Origin: Daphnia carinata
Taxonomy: Eukaryota > Arthropoda > Branchiopoda > Diplostraca > Daphniidae
Reading direction: 5' to 3'
Length of the DNA: 64,000 nucleotides
Assembly (NCBI RefSeq): GCF_022539665.2
Contig: NC_081335.1
Location: 1,364,001 to 1,428,000, forward strand
Positions within the stretch are counted from its first letter, which is position 1. The number at the start of each line of letters is the position of its first letter. The notes below the pieces were generated by a model that saw nothing but the letters and a program-made list of their open reading frames with translations, was not told where the DNA came from and made no database searches. Below, in pieces: positions 12,706 through 24,558 of this stretch. Position numbers and translations under genes: made by a program.

Positions 12706-12851
12706 CTCGCCATCGGCTTTTATTGTTCATCTATAATAAGACAGTAAAACACCATTAGGCATAAAAACTCTTAATTCATATATATATTTCATACCTTACA
12801 TGATTCGTGAGTTGATTCCTAGCATATTCTTCTGACAGAAGCTTCGGAAGA

Positions 12852-14202
12852 GACATTTACGATTTTCGTTTACGCTCACCATGGATGCTGGTAGACTAGA
12901 CATTTAAAGTTAAGACACTTTGCCCAATTCCACCAGTTTTGATTCTTACTTGTAAGTTGTTATTGCACGAGAATGCAGCGACGAAGTCCGCCGTCTTTTT
13001 GCTGTCGACAAAAACGATAGTCTTGGCATTACCGAGATCTTGTAAAACTTCGATCAGCTTAGCTCTCTTATCTCTTTTCGTGCACTGAAAAAAACACCTG
13101 TTCAACATCCGAATTGGTGCAACCAACAATGCCTGTTGTGAAGAATATGTAGTCTTCCATGTACGTCGCAGCCAGCGCTTGTACTTCATCTAGGAATGTA
13201 GCCGAAAACATACAAACACGACGGATTCCCTACAGAGAAACAAATAGTATTACATCAGTATAATCTCATACTCAAAAGCCATCGAGGACATACTTTCGGA
13301 TGCATCGTTGGATGATTAACAATCTTTTCAACATTGGGACCGAAACCCATATCAAGCATTCGATCAGCATCAACCAAAACTTAAAACCTGACTCCCGAGA
13401 AGTCAAATACTTCAAGGTCGAAAACTCCTTGAATCGCCCCGCGGTCGCGGCAAAAATATTGCACCCAGCTTGAAGATTTGACCGCTGATGGCTCGTGAGA
13501 GTTCCTCCATATATAATCACAGACTTTAAAACCGAACTGTAGGAGAATTTACACGCCTCGCGGTCAATTTGAATGCCCAATTCACGAGTGGGTGCGACAA
13601 TTACAACTTCTGGCTTTTGCCCCATGGCATGAGGCGCACCAGCAACACCTTGTTCTAACAATATGTTCATAACCGGTACCAAGTACGCCGCCTGCATAAA
13701 AAAACGTAAAATTTTAGATGACTTAATCAACGAAGGGTTTATTGAGTATCTTAGATGCAATTGGACCTTTTAGTAGTCGCAATCACAGGCGTGCCCACTC
13801 AAAATTACTTTTACTTCAACTTACCCAGTTCATACCGACCCATTCGAATAAAGTCAGTACGAGGGCATCAAGGTTTCAAAATTACACAACGTTAATTAAT
13901 TGGATTACCGTTTTGCCGGAGCCCGTGACAGCACAAGCAATTAAATCTCTTTTGGCAAGAATAACTGCAACTGAAGCTTTCTGAATAGGTGTTGGTTTTA
14001 TGTAGCCAGAATTCTTAATGTTTTGACGTAGTAGTTGGCGCAGGCCGGCTTCTTCGAATGATGTTATGTATTGAGGTACATCTTTTCCTGTAACCTGAAG
14101 CAAACCCAATAGATATTTTTAAATCATAAAATACAGTTTCGAGAAATGGCTTACCTGGAGGACGACTTTATCAAAATTGTTAAAGCGTACCCAAAGACGA
14201 TG
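12852..14202 (-). pseudogene. Vasa-like DEAD-box RNA helicase fragment with introns, left arm
   Basis: Mirror of the right-arm copy at 17240-18590. The same exons, introns and disabling changes are present on the minus strand (frames 13882-14109, 13272-13760 and 12896-13189). Confidence 0.8.
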
Positions 14203-14204
14203 CC

Positions 14205-14640
14205 CTTAAAACAGTTCCTTTTCATAGCATATCACAGCTTCCAGACTGTATTGATCATGAGGCTTTCCATCTTCCGTGAAGCTGCAACATCAGGATCCCA
14301 TGTATCCTACACAACACACTTTTTCGTCAAATTGAACTAACAGAGCTCAATAAGATCCCTGAACAGTATTAAAAAAAAAGGTAGATTTAAGTGATCATGA
14401 CTTGTCATTCATAGATTAGTACTACCAGCCAATTACGCAGACAGCGACAGAGTTGCTGTTTTGTAAATAAAAATATCAATTTGATTTAATGATCTGCTTT
14501 GTTTGCATCAGTTGTTCACCGATAATTGGAAGATAGCTCATTGAATGTTTCATCCACTTCTGTTTTTCTGCTGTTGTTTGTGATTCACAAGATTTTTTTC
14601 TCTCAGTTCTCTGTCGGCTAATAGACAAACATTCCTTTCA
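14205..14640. other. Arm sequence between the vasa-like fragment and the inner terminal unit
   Basis: Mirror at 16803-17238. Possibly contains further decayed upstream vasa-like exon sequence next to the helicase, but I can support no gene. A 64-codon open frame (14146-14340) is a shadow of this region. Confidence 0.4.
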
Positions 14641-14879
14641 TACCTAAAGAGTCCATGTATGATGTTCGTCTCTGAAATGGCAGCAAAGTAAAATATCTTT
14701 AGGGCCATTTAAGTACCCAGTTTCACCAATACTCTGAACGTAAAGGACAAGTTGTTCTTTAGCCAGAGAACAAGAATTATTTGAGGCTTCTAGCTATGAC
14801 AGAACTATAAAGGATTGCTGTTGTACCGGATTCATTAACACAAGATGGTACTTCTCATTAGACAATATGCATAACTCTA

Positions 14880-15345
14880 TTACTTTACCTCTCACCTTAA
14901 TGGTAATGCACTCTCAGTGTTTTTTCAACTACAGGCTGACTCTTCCATCCTGTAATACTTCCAGACTTGACCCCCGCTAAAATTCTGTGAATGCAAAATA
15001 ATAGCATTAAAATTACTTTTTTAATAGACAAAAAACCGAGAAGTACCTAATCCATGTTTTATGTTGAACTCGTTGGAAGTGTCCCGTTCTAACTTGTTCT
15101 TTTCCCCTAGCTGAGCCTGTAGACTCAAAATTTGAGCTACAAAACACGAATGAATAAAAGCAAATAAATAGAATCATTACATATTAGGCCTACCATCCTT
15201 AGCTTTGTTGTTATCTAATATTTTGTGTTGTTCCAATAACTGGGCCTGCAGCTTCATAATTTGATCTAATAAACAATAATTAATAATTGAAAACCACAAT
15301 AATAATCTTTATACTTACCACTTTTTTGTTTTAATATCTTATCCA
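14880..15345 (-). pseudogene. Decayed copy of the 175-aa gene, inner left, with ~300-bp internal deletion
   Basis: Reads as the terminal-unit gene on the minus strand, but exon 3 sequence (AACAAGTTAGAACGGGACAC) runs directly into the end of exon 4 (ACGAGTTCAACAT) at about 15072. The middle, about 300 bp, is missing. Sequence on one side of the join resembles the outer copies and on the other side the inner right copy. Confidence 0.75.
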
Positions 15346-16368
15346 TTTTTCAATTGCTCCTCCAGCCACGCAGTTTTCTCCAGCCACGCTGCTCAATAAA
15401 ATGCAAATGGCATACAATTAACTGAAATTGCATACATAGTTGTAATAACGAAACCGACGGGTAGATGGCTACGGGTGGAAAAAAGAGAAAAAAGTGTGAT
15501 TTTTTTTTTTTTCCGCCATTTTTTTTTTTTTTCATGTAAAACGTATTGCCATAACTGATTGCCATATTTTTCTTTTTTTCCGAATCCGTTTTACACAAAA
15601 AAAAAAAAAAAAAAATTTCGCCAAAAAAAAAAAAAAAAATCATACTTTTTTCTTTTTTTCCGACACGTAGCCATCTACCGCTCAGACTCGTTATTACTGG
15701 CATGTAGGCAATTTTAGTCCATTAGATCCCAATGGCAGTTACTTTAGTAGCGTGGCTGGAGAAAAACGCGTGACTAGAGGAAAATATTAAAAAATGGATA
15801 AGATAATAAAAGATAGGAATGGTAAGTACAAAGATTATTATATTAGTTTTCAATTATTAATTATTTTTTTTTAGCTCTAATTATGAACCTGCAGGCTCAC
15901 TTATTGCAACAGCAGAAAATATTAGGTGACAACAAAACTAAGGATGGTAACTAATAAGTAATGATTGTATTTGTGTTCTTTTATTCATTTTTGTTTTTAG
16001 CTCAAACTTTGAATCTACAAGCTCAGTTACTGGAAAAAAAACAAGTTAGAACTGGACACTTTCCAAACAGTGAAGAAGGTTTTTCCAAACTCATTCCTAA
16101 CTGAACGTGAGGATGAGTTGGCATTAGGCATACACAGTCAGGTACATGAACTTTTCAAGCAAGAATGCAAAATAAGCATAGAATTTTAACAAGCAATGAT
16201 TTATTGTTTAGTTATTCAGTCCACCATCAGACACTGTGTTAAATTTAAATTCTGTTAGTGCTGCACTAAAAGATTTGTTGTAATCAGTCCATGCAGTGAT
16301 GGAACTGAACAATTGTGGGACTGTATTTGGGCTGAAAATTGGTGTGGTACGGAAACCCAGAAATTGCA
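15073..16368. other. Spacer of the giant palindrome, junction of two terminal units
   Basis: About 1.3 kb. It holds the remainder of the inner left unit, long A- and T-runs (15500-15645), two abutting copies of the terminal motif in opposite orientation (around 15534-15600) and the diverged start of the inner right unit. Its two halves are still homologous in inverted orientation, but with far lower identity than the arms. Confidence 0.7.
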
Positions 16369-16565
16369 CGAGTTCAACATAAAACATGGATTAGGTACTT
16401 CTCGGTTTTTTGTCTATTAAAAAAGTAATTTTAATGCTATTATTTTGCATTCACAGAATTTTAGCGGGGGGTCAAGTCTGGAAGTATTACAGGATGGAAG
16501 AGTCAGCCTGTAGTTGAAAAAACACTGAGAGTGCATTACCATTAAGGTGAGAGGTAAAGTAATAG
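15794..16565 (+). pseudogene. Decayed copy of the 175-aa gene, inner right
   Basis: All five exon regions are recognisable (starts ATGGATAAGATAATAAAAG), but a 1-bp insertion in an A-run near 16035 shifts the frame in exon 3, exon 4 carries further changes, and many substitutions separate it from the outer copies. It is the most diverged of the four. Confidence 0.75.
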
Positions 16566-17239
16566 AGTTATGCATATTGTCTAATGAGAAGTACCATCTT
16601 GTGTTAATGAATCCGGTACAACAGCAATCCTTTATAGTTCTGTCATAGCTAGAAGCCTCAAATAATTCTTGTTCTCTGGCTAAAGAACAACTTGTCCTTT
16701 ACGTTCAGAGTATTGGTGAAACTGGGTACTTAAATGGCCCTAAAGATATTTTACTTTGCTGCCATTTCAGCGATGAACATCATACATGGACTCTTTAGGT
16801 ATGAAAGGAATGTTTGTCTATTAGCCGACAGAGAACTGAGAGAAAAAAATCTTGTGAATCACAAACAACAGCAGAAAAACAGAAGTGGATGAAACATTCA
16901 ATGAGCTATCTTCCAATTATCGGTGAACAACTGATGCAAACAAAGCAGATCATTAAATCAAATTGATATTTTTATTTACAAAACAGCAACTCTGTCGCTG
17001 TCTGCGTAATTGGCTGGTAGTACTAATCTATGAATGACAAGTCATGATCACTTAAATCTACCTTTTTTTTTAATACTGTTCAGGGATCTTATTGAGCTCT
17101 GTTAGTTCAATTTGACGAAAAAGTGTGTTGTGTAGGATACATGGGATCCTGATGTTGCAGCTTCACGGAAGATGGAAAGCCTCATGATCAATACAGTCTG
17201 GAAGCTGTGATATGCTATGAAAAGGAACTGTTTTAAGGG

Positions 17240-18590
17240 CATCGTCTTTGGGTACGCTTTAACAATTTTGATAAAGTCGTCCTCCAGGTAAGCCATTTCT
17301 CGAAACTGTATTTTATGATTTAAAAATATCTATTGGGTTTGCTTCAGGTTACAGGAAAAGATGTACCTCAATACATAACATCATTCGAAGAAGCCGGCCT
17401 GCGCCAACTACTACGTCAAAACATTAAGAATTCTGGCTACATAAAACCAACACCTATTCAGAAAGCTTCAGTTGCAGTTATTCTTGCCAAAAGAGATTTA
17501 ATTGCTTGTGCTGTCACGGGCTCCGGCAAAACGGTAATCCAATTAATTAACGTTGTGTAATTTTGAAACCTTGATGCCCTCGTACTGACTTTATTCGAAT
17601 GGGTCGGTATGAACTGGGTAAGTTGAAGTAAAAGTAATTTTGAGTGGGCACGCCTGTGATTGCGACTACTAAAAGGTCCAATTGCATCTAAGATACTCAA
17701 TAAACCCTTCGTTGATTAAGTCATCTAAAATTTTACGTTTTTTTATGCAGGCGGCGTACTTGGTACCGGTTATGAACATATTGTTAGAACAAGGTGTTGC
17801 TGGTGCGCCTCATGCCATGGGGCAAAAGCCAGAAGTTGTAATTGTCGCACCCACTCGTGAATTGGGCATTCAAATTGACCGCGAGGCGTGTAAATTCTCC
17901 TACAGTTCGGTTTTAAAGTCTGTGATTATATATGGAGGAACTCTCACGAGCCATCAGCGGTCAAATCTTCAAGCTGGGTGCAATATTTTTGCCGCGACCG
18001 CGGGGCGATTCAAGGAGTTTTCGACCTTGAAGTATTTGACTTCTCGGGAGTCAGGTTTTAAGTTTTGGTTGATGCTGATCGAATGCTTGATATGGGTTTC
18101 GGTCCCAATGTTGAAAAGATTGTTAATCATCCAACGATGCATCCGAAAGTATGTCCTCGATGGCTTTTGAGTATGAGATTATACTGATGTAATACTATTT
18201 GTTTCTCTGTAGGGAATCCGTCGTGTTTGTATGTTTTCGGCTACATTCCTAGATGAAGTACAAGCGCTGGCTGCGACGTACATGGAAGACTACATATTCT
18301 TCACAACAGGCATTGTTGGTTGCACCAATTCGGATGTTGAACAGGTGTTTTTTTCAGTGCACGAAAAGAGATAAGAGAGCTAAGCTGATCGAAGTTTTAC
18401 AAGATCTCGGTAATGCCAAGACTATCGTTTTTGTCGACAGCAAAAAGACGGCGGACTTCGTCGCTGCATTCTCGTGCAATAACAACTTACAAGTAAGAAT
18501 CAAAACTGGTGGAATTGGGCAAAGTGTCTTAACTTTAAATGTCTAGTCTACCAGCATCCATGGTGAGCGTAAACGAAAATCGTAAATGTC
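17240..18590 (+). pseudogene. Vasa-like DEAD-box RNA helicase fragment with introns, right arm
   Basis: Exons are recognisable at up to 17287 (NNFDKVVLQ), 17348-17533 (VTGKDVP...SFEEAGLRQ, PTPIQKASV, CAVTGSGKT), 17751-18148 (APTRELGIQ, VIIYGGT), 18213-18492 (MFSATF, GIVGCTNSDVEQ, KTIVFVDSKK) and 18547 on (STSIHGERK). GT-AG introns persist. SFEEAGLR, GIVG..SDVEQ and SIHG are typical of the Vasa/DDX4 germline helicases. It is disabled: motif II reads VDADRMLDMGF instead of a DEAD box near 18062-18085, a frameshift lies just before it, a second near 18370, and sequence is lost after SIHG. The retained introns mean capture at the DNA level, not retrotransposition. The catalytic C-terminal motifs (QRxGRxGR) are absent. 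Confidence 0.82.
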
Positions 18591-18736
18591 TCTTCCGAAG
18601 CTTCTGTCAGAAGAATATGCTAGGAATCAACTCACGAATCATGTAAGGTATGAAATATATATATGAATTAAGAGTTTTTATGCCTAATGGTGTTTTACTG
18701 TCTTATTATAGATGAACAATAAAAGCCGATGGCGAG

Positions 18737-19372
18737 GTGACGAAGAAAACAACACGTCGAGGTGCTGTCAAACGTGTCTCCGTTCCGGAGAAGGAAGCGC
18801 CTGAAGGCAAAAGGCGTCGTGGTGAAACGAAAGCCAATAAACACGTTGCTGGATTGGATGATGTAGAAATGTTACACGAAGGGAACCGACACGCTGTCGA
18901 CATCCATGCCAATCACGTGCCAGATGAGCCGGAGGCGAACGATGGATCGCGAGTCACATCCGTCAAAAATGGACGATCTACTTGCGCAAAGGGCGCACTC
19001 AAAGTTCATTTTGACGTGGCCGAAACGGCGCATTCGCCAGTCAGATCACCCGTTCGACGCGGAAGACAGCTTCACCGGCTGAGAAGAAAGTCTCTGTCCA
19101 GCTGGAACGCGACCCCGACCATTGAGACTGTGGCCGCCACTGCAAAAGAAAAGGAAGAGAAAGCACCGGCCGCCAAACGTTCACGACAAAGAAGGGCCCG
19201 GCAGTATCTGCCGCAACAATGGCGGATGAACCTCCGGCCGTGCCGGCCACGAAACGGACACGTGGTGGCAAGAAAACAACTAGCGAACCTGAGCTTGTTA
19301 AGGAGGATACCTCATCGCCACCACCACCACCTCGACGTACTAGAAACATCTAACAGCAAGACCCATCAATGA
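18737..19372 (+). pseudogene. Basic nuclear-like protein fragment, right arm (frameshifted)
   Basis: Twin of 12088-12705, but one A is missing near 19190 (CGACAAAGAAG against CGACAAAAGAAG). After AAKRSRQ the frame changes to an unrelated Arg/His-rich tail ending SNSKTHQ. One of the two arms is thus broken, or the difference is a homopolymer sequencing error. Confidence 0.6.
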
Positions 19373-21377
19373 ATTACCTATTTTATTTTTCTTTGGTTTC
19401 ACGGTAACTCGTGTCCTTAAAAGTCAGCACGACAGGCACATTGAGATAATGGTTATTGCTACCTTCTTGCTTTTTAAAAAAGGCATCAAGCCAAACTGCT
19501 CAACCATGCAGTTAGGCTTTTTCCTTTTTTTAAAATTAGAATTAATGAAATAAAGCAAAGCTTGTCATTTCAATCATTTCAGGATTGGGGAGACAAACAT
19601 TGTGGTTCCAGCGGTTTCCTTAGTTAGGCAAGTCGTTTAATAATGCTTGGTGTTACAACTATTTTTTAAATTATTTTTAACTAAAATTTTTTCATTCACG
19701 ACATTTGCAGGTTCTGAGCAGTGAGAAACGATTGTTGCTGATGTAGAGTTTTGTAACGGTGGATCCCACAGTCTGACAGAAACAAGTAGGACAGAAAATT
19801 CCATCTTCATCACGAACAAAAGAAAAAGGGAGGTTTACATTATAAGGTTAGGTTAGAAATAAAACAACAATAAAACTATTTGCTGATACTACCTTTCATA
19901 CATTGTTATCACAAATAGGAGCAGTATATATTGGCAGCCATGTAGCTTTGTAGTTGCTTCGAAGAATTTTTTTCCTTGTCTGGTGATTGGTTAATTGAAA
20001 TAGGCACGATAACGCACAATCGATGCCCTTGTCTCAGTGGAGAATTTTTTCCGTGAAATATGGCCGAAATAGCGTGCAGCTGTTCAAGAAAGAAAATTGT
20101 ATTGTCAGACAGACTTAATGTTTACTAGCTTGAAATCCAGACATGTGTGAAGTTGCAAAAATTTCTACATGTGAAGTGCAACCAAGCTTCTTTTTGAATT
20201 CTGAACCCAAATTATGTATTTTCCTAGAAATATCTAGGTTTTTGGATAAATAAATAAAAAACAGTGACTAATCCGGGCTCAAAAACACGTTAAATCGCTA
20301 TACTTTAAAAATGCTGTTCATGGTTTTGGTCGCTACATTTGTTTAAATAAAATTGAAATGGTACAAATATGGGGGGGGGCCATATTTGCCATTCACGCTC
20401 GATTCACGCTCAAGAAGTTTGTTAAAAGAGTTCACATCAGTGCAGTTCCCGTCTCGAAAAAACAAGATTTTCAATTTTTATGAAAATTTCGGTTCTTAAT
20501 TGGAAAACAAGATGACGCTGCTGTGCTACTGTTTAGTTGGTGACTGTGGGGGTAGTGAAACCTGTGTTCGAAAGTTTTTGTGAAGTATGTCACATTCCAA
20601 GGGAAAATTCAAGCAAATCTAATGGTGGTTCTGTGTGTTTTCGTCCTAGAGTGTGTTTTGCAAGTGAAGCCCACAAAATGCTTGGTTTTTATGTTACATG
20701 TCTTGTAATCACCTATGTCAACTGTCAAAACAAACAACTATTCGCAACCCATTATGTTGCATTCATCAAACTATTCTGGTGCTCATTGAGAGGTATAAGA
20801 CTAATGTTTTGTTATCGGAATCTCACTAGCGGATTTTTCTTTTAAGGTTAAGCTCATGAAACTTCATTTGTAAAGGATACTTCCCGTTGAGGAATGTCAC
20901 CAAAGATGCAAATCCTATGGGTACGAATACCATAATATTATTCTTCTAATCTTTACCCGCTCATGGTTGCCTGTCGATTGTAATCTAACTGGTGCACCAA
21001 ATTCGTCTTATGCTGCAGCGCCAACTGTAACCACAGCCATTTCAACAATTGTAATCTCTACTTAGCCTACCAACAGACATAGACATGTACCTCAATACAA
21101 TTTCTATTGGTATTCGTAAATTTTTCTCATACCTAGTATAGTTTGTTTGTTTTATAAATTGAATATTCAACCATAGGACTGCCATCTCTTTGCTGTCTGC
21201 TGCCTATGTGCTGGCCCTACAGTATTTCTAGCCATTGGACAACAGAAGTAAGTCAAATTGCTTTCATACATTTGGCTACATCAGCAATCTTATATTTCCA
21301 ACTAAGTAATTCTTTTTCTTTACATTTACGTTACAGAACAAAGCCTTTTTCCTCTTCTCCGCGCCCGTCTTCACGTC

Positions 21378-21699
21378 TTCGCCTTGCCCGTCGTCCCGTC
21401 TTCGCCACGCCCGTCGTCCCGTCTTCGCCTCGCCCGTCGTCCCGTCTTCGCCTCGCCCGTCGTCCCGTCTTCGCCTCGCCCGTCGTCCCGTCTTCGCCTC
21501 GCCCGTCGTCCCGTCTTCGCCTCGCCCGTCGTCCCGTCTTCGCCTCGCCCGTCGTCCCGTCTTCGCCTCGCCCGTCGTCCCGTCTTCGCCTCGCCCGTCG
21601 TCCCGTCTTCGCCTCGCCCGTCGTCCCGTCTTCGCCTCGCCCGTCGTCCCGTCTTCGCCTCGCCCGTCGTCCCGTCTTCGCCTCGCCCGTCGTCCCGTC
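21378..21699. repeat. Minisatellite, 23-bp unit, 14 copies, right arm
   Basis: Reverse-complement twin of 9740-10061 with the same number of units and the same variant units. Confidence 0.95.
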
Positions 21700-21837
21700 T
21701 ACGACTCGCCGGTCATCCCTTCTTCGCCTCGTGGTCACCCCGCCTTCGCCTCGCCCGCCATCCCGTCTTTGCTTCGTGGTAGCCGCGTCTTCGCCTCGTC
21801 GTTTTGGTATTGTGTGTGTTTTGCAATGTTTATTCTT

Positions 21838-22154
21838 AACTAACCCGTTGGCTGCCACCCACCTTTTATCCCCTTTTTTGTAGCTTGACAGGGACGGGCC
21901 GCGCTGTTCTGCTCCATGGCTATCTGCTATGAAGTGGAGCAGCGCCACTGCCCAAGATTGGCCGAATGGCCCCAAAGGCAATGCACCATAGGGACTTTCC
22001 CTTGATCGATGCGATAGATGAGACCTGGGGTGTGCATTCCCGTAAAGGTCTCATCATCGTATCAGCCCGGCCTACCCGGCCCCCTTGGTCGCTATCCCTA
22101 TGATAGCGACGTAGCGACCGTAGTTAAGATGGCGTGGCAGCCAACGGGTTAGTT
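21838..22154. mobile_element. Small non-autonomous TIR element, right arm
   Basis: Mirror copy of 9283-9601, 2 bp shorter because an A-run of eight is six here. Confidence 0.7.
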
Positions 22155-22292
22155 TTAAGTGTATATATGTATGTATTGTATGTTGTATTATGTGGAATAT
22201 GTATAGTGGTGGATTTGTGGGTGGAAGGAGGGAAAATAAAATACTTTGTAACATTATTTATTTTTTGCATTTATTTATTTAGATTTTCAATT

Positions 22293-22363
22293 GACTGATA
22301 TGGGGATCGAACCTAAGTAATCTTGCATGCAATTCAGTAGCTTTGCCATTATGCCATCTATAA
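22293..22363 (-). repeat. Second tRNA-like sequence, right arm
   Basis: Mirror copy of 9074-9144. Confidence 0.4.
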
Positions 22364-22454
22364 TTTGTTATCATCATGATAGGCATTCCATAATAGCCTA
22401 ATGACGAACTTATTTTAACATAGGCATGAAGATCATAACTTATATTTATACGAA

Positions 22455-22525
22455 CAGTCATGGCGCAACGGTAGCGCGCTATGCTGGAATGGTATAGGTT
22501 AGTGGTTCAAATCCCAGATAAACGA
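22455..22525 (+). repeat. tRNA-like sequence (A and B boxes), right arm
   Basis: Mirror copy of 8912-8982, reading ATGGCGCAACGGTAGCGCG and GTGGTTCAAATCCC on the + strand. Confidence 0.5.
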
Positions 22526-22667
22526 TAAACCAATGGAAAGAATGCTTATCATAAAAGGTGGCATAAAAAATAAAGGTGAATTGAGCAAGGGAAATAAAAT
22601 AAATGTTTAACTGTAAAGTGTGAACACAAACACAGACAATAAAGATACAAATTTTGCAAAAAATATT

Positions 22668-23038
22668 TTTATAAAAAAAATTTTATTGACAAGTCTCTGC
22701 ACATTACAATTATTTTTGCAACTTTAAAAAGGCACAATAGCCCTTTCAAAAGTTGCCGTCAACCCAGGCAGGGGGAGACACTGCCTTGTTGACCCACCGG
22801 GGAGATTACCCGGTGATTGGCTAAGAGAAGCCGGAAGAAGAGCTGAAGATTTGGAACATTTTTACAGGAGCGATTAACCTTTAGTTCGGATTTGTGGGTA
22901 GCCACAGAGCCCTCCGTGAACACATCATCGGACTAAGCGGACATCCACGTCCCCTTTCCGGCCAGAGCCCTCCAAACCTCGGTATATGTTGTTTTTATAT
23001 ATACCGTACAGTAGGGGCATGACCCCCTACGGGCTTAT
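22668..23038 (-). ncRNA. Highly structured segment with five hairpins, right arm
   Basis: Reverse-complement twin of 8400-8770 with all five hairpins conserved. Confidence 0.45.
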
Positions 23039-23780
23039 TACGAGTCAAGGGGAAACGGGGCTACGGAAAGGAAGGGAGCCCAGATATGCACTTCAATTTT
23101 TTAAATATAAAATACCGTCTCAGGAATCCAAATTAAGTATAGAAATGTCATGTCATCCATTCAATCATTACAATTTATTCAGTGTCTTGCCCCAACCAAG
23201 AATCTTTTCAGATCGAATGTTACTATTAACCTATGCTGAGAAAAGAAAAACAACACCATTAGGCATCTCAATTGTTGCTCATGTGACTTACATGACTTAT
23301 GGATTCAACTTCTGGCAGAAGCTTGGGAAAGGCCATACAAATTGCAGATGAAAATCATTGTATAAGGCTCTTGAATGATAAAATAAAACCCCTAGAATGT
23401 TGCATTGTTGATAGTTGTGTTCCCAGTATGCTGAAAATCCTTTCCTATTGGATAATTTTTTTTTTGTAGATTACACCTGGTTGGCAAAAAGGAGGAGGAA
23501 AGCTTCATCATAAATTCAAAAAATTTTCAAGAAAATTCCTTTCATACCTAAAGAGTCCATGTATGATGTTCATCGCTGCAATGCCAGTGAAGTGAAACAT
23601 CTTTAGGGCCATTTAAGTACCCAGCTTCACCAACACTGAGCGTAAAGGACAAGTTGTTCTTTAGCAAGGGAAGCAGAATTATTTGAGGCTTCTAGCTGTG
23701 ACAGAACTATAAAGAATTGCTGTTATACAGGATTCATTCACACAAGATGGTACTTCTCATTAGACAATGTGCATACCCTA

Positions 23781-24558
23781 TTACTTTACCTCACACCTTA
23801 ATGGTAATGCACTCTCAGTGTTTTTTTCAACTGTAGGCTGACTCTTCCATCCTGTAACACTTCCAGACTTGACTTGATCCCCTGCTAAAATTCTGTGAAT
23901 GCAAAATAATAGCATTAAAAATACTTTTTCGATGGACAAAAAACCGAAAAGTACCTAATCCACGTTTCATGTTGAACTTGTGCCATTTCTGGGTTTCTGT
24001 ACCACACCCATTTTCGGCCCAAATACGGTCCCACAATTGTTCAGTTCCTTCACTGCATGGGCTTATTACTAACAATTCTTTTAGTGCAGCACTAACAGAA
24101 TTTAACTTTAACACACTGTCAGGTGGTAGACTGAATAACTAAATAATGAATAATTGTTTGTTAAAATTCTATACTTATTTTGAATTCTTATTTGAAAAGT
24201 TTAGGTACCTGACTGTGTTTGCCTAATGCCAACTCATCCTTACATTCAGTTAGGGATGAGTTTTGAAAAACCTCCTTCACTGTTTGGAAAGTGTCTCGTT
24301 CTAACTTGTTCTTTTCCCCTAGCTGAGCCTGTAGACTCAAAATTTGAGCTACAAAACACGAATGAATAAAAGCAAATAAATAGAATCATTACGTATTAGG
24401 CCTACCATCCTTAGCTTTGTTGTTATCTAATATTTTGTGTTGTTCCAATAACTGGGCCTGCAGCTTCATAATTTGATCTAATAAACAATAATTAATAATT
24501 GAAAACCAATATAATAATGTTTATACTTACCATTTTTTTGTTTTATTATCTTATTCAT
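23781..24558 (-). CDS. Unrecognised 175-aa coiled-coil-like protein, outer right copy (intact)
   Basis: Reverse-complement twin of the gene at 6881-7658 with the same exon layout. The longest exon, including LWDRIWAENGCGTE, is at 23955-24138 and translates identically. Starts near 24558 (ATG AAT AAG) and ends near 23781. Its role is unknown; the position inside the terminal repeat ties it to the element. Confidence 0.6.

Larger units (their letters stand above)
6669..15072. repeat. Left arm of the giant inverted repeat (about 8.4 kb)
   Basis: Every ORF and intergenic feature here recurs in reverse complement at 16369-24801. Coordinate sums of matching points stay within 31437-31442 across more than 7 kb and reach 31470 only at the homopolymer-rich outer edge. 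The differences I found are mostly 1-2 bp changes in homopolymer lengths. The minisatellite inside has the same copy number in both arms. This implies a very recent duplication, ongoing gene conversion or an assembly fold-back. Confidence 0.9.
6566..15556. mobile_element. Putative foldback-type TIR element, copy 1 (about 9 kb)
   Basis: Bounded on the left by TATGGCAATCCGTTTTAC and on the right (around 15534-15556) by a degraded GTAAAACGTATTGCCATA, with about 1.1-1.3 kb long terminal inverted repeats (left unit to about 7900, right unit from about 14640). The interior carries captured host-gene-like fragments. I see no transposase. Long TIRs with gene capture resemble foldback or Pack-type elements, but the superfamily is unknown and I could not fix a target-site duplication. 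Confidence 0.55.
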
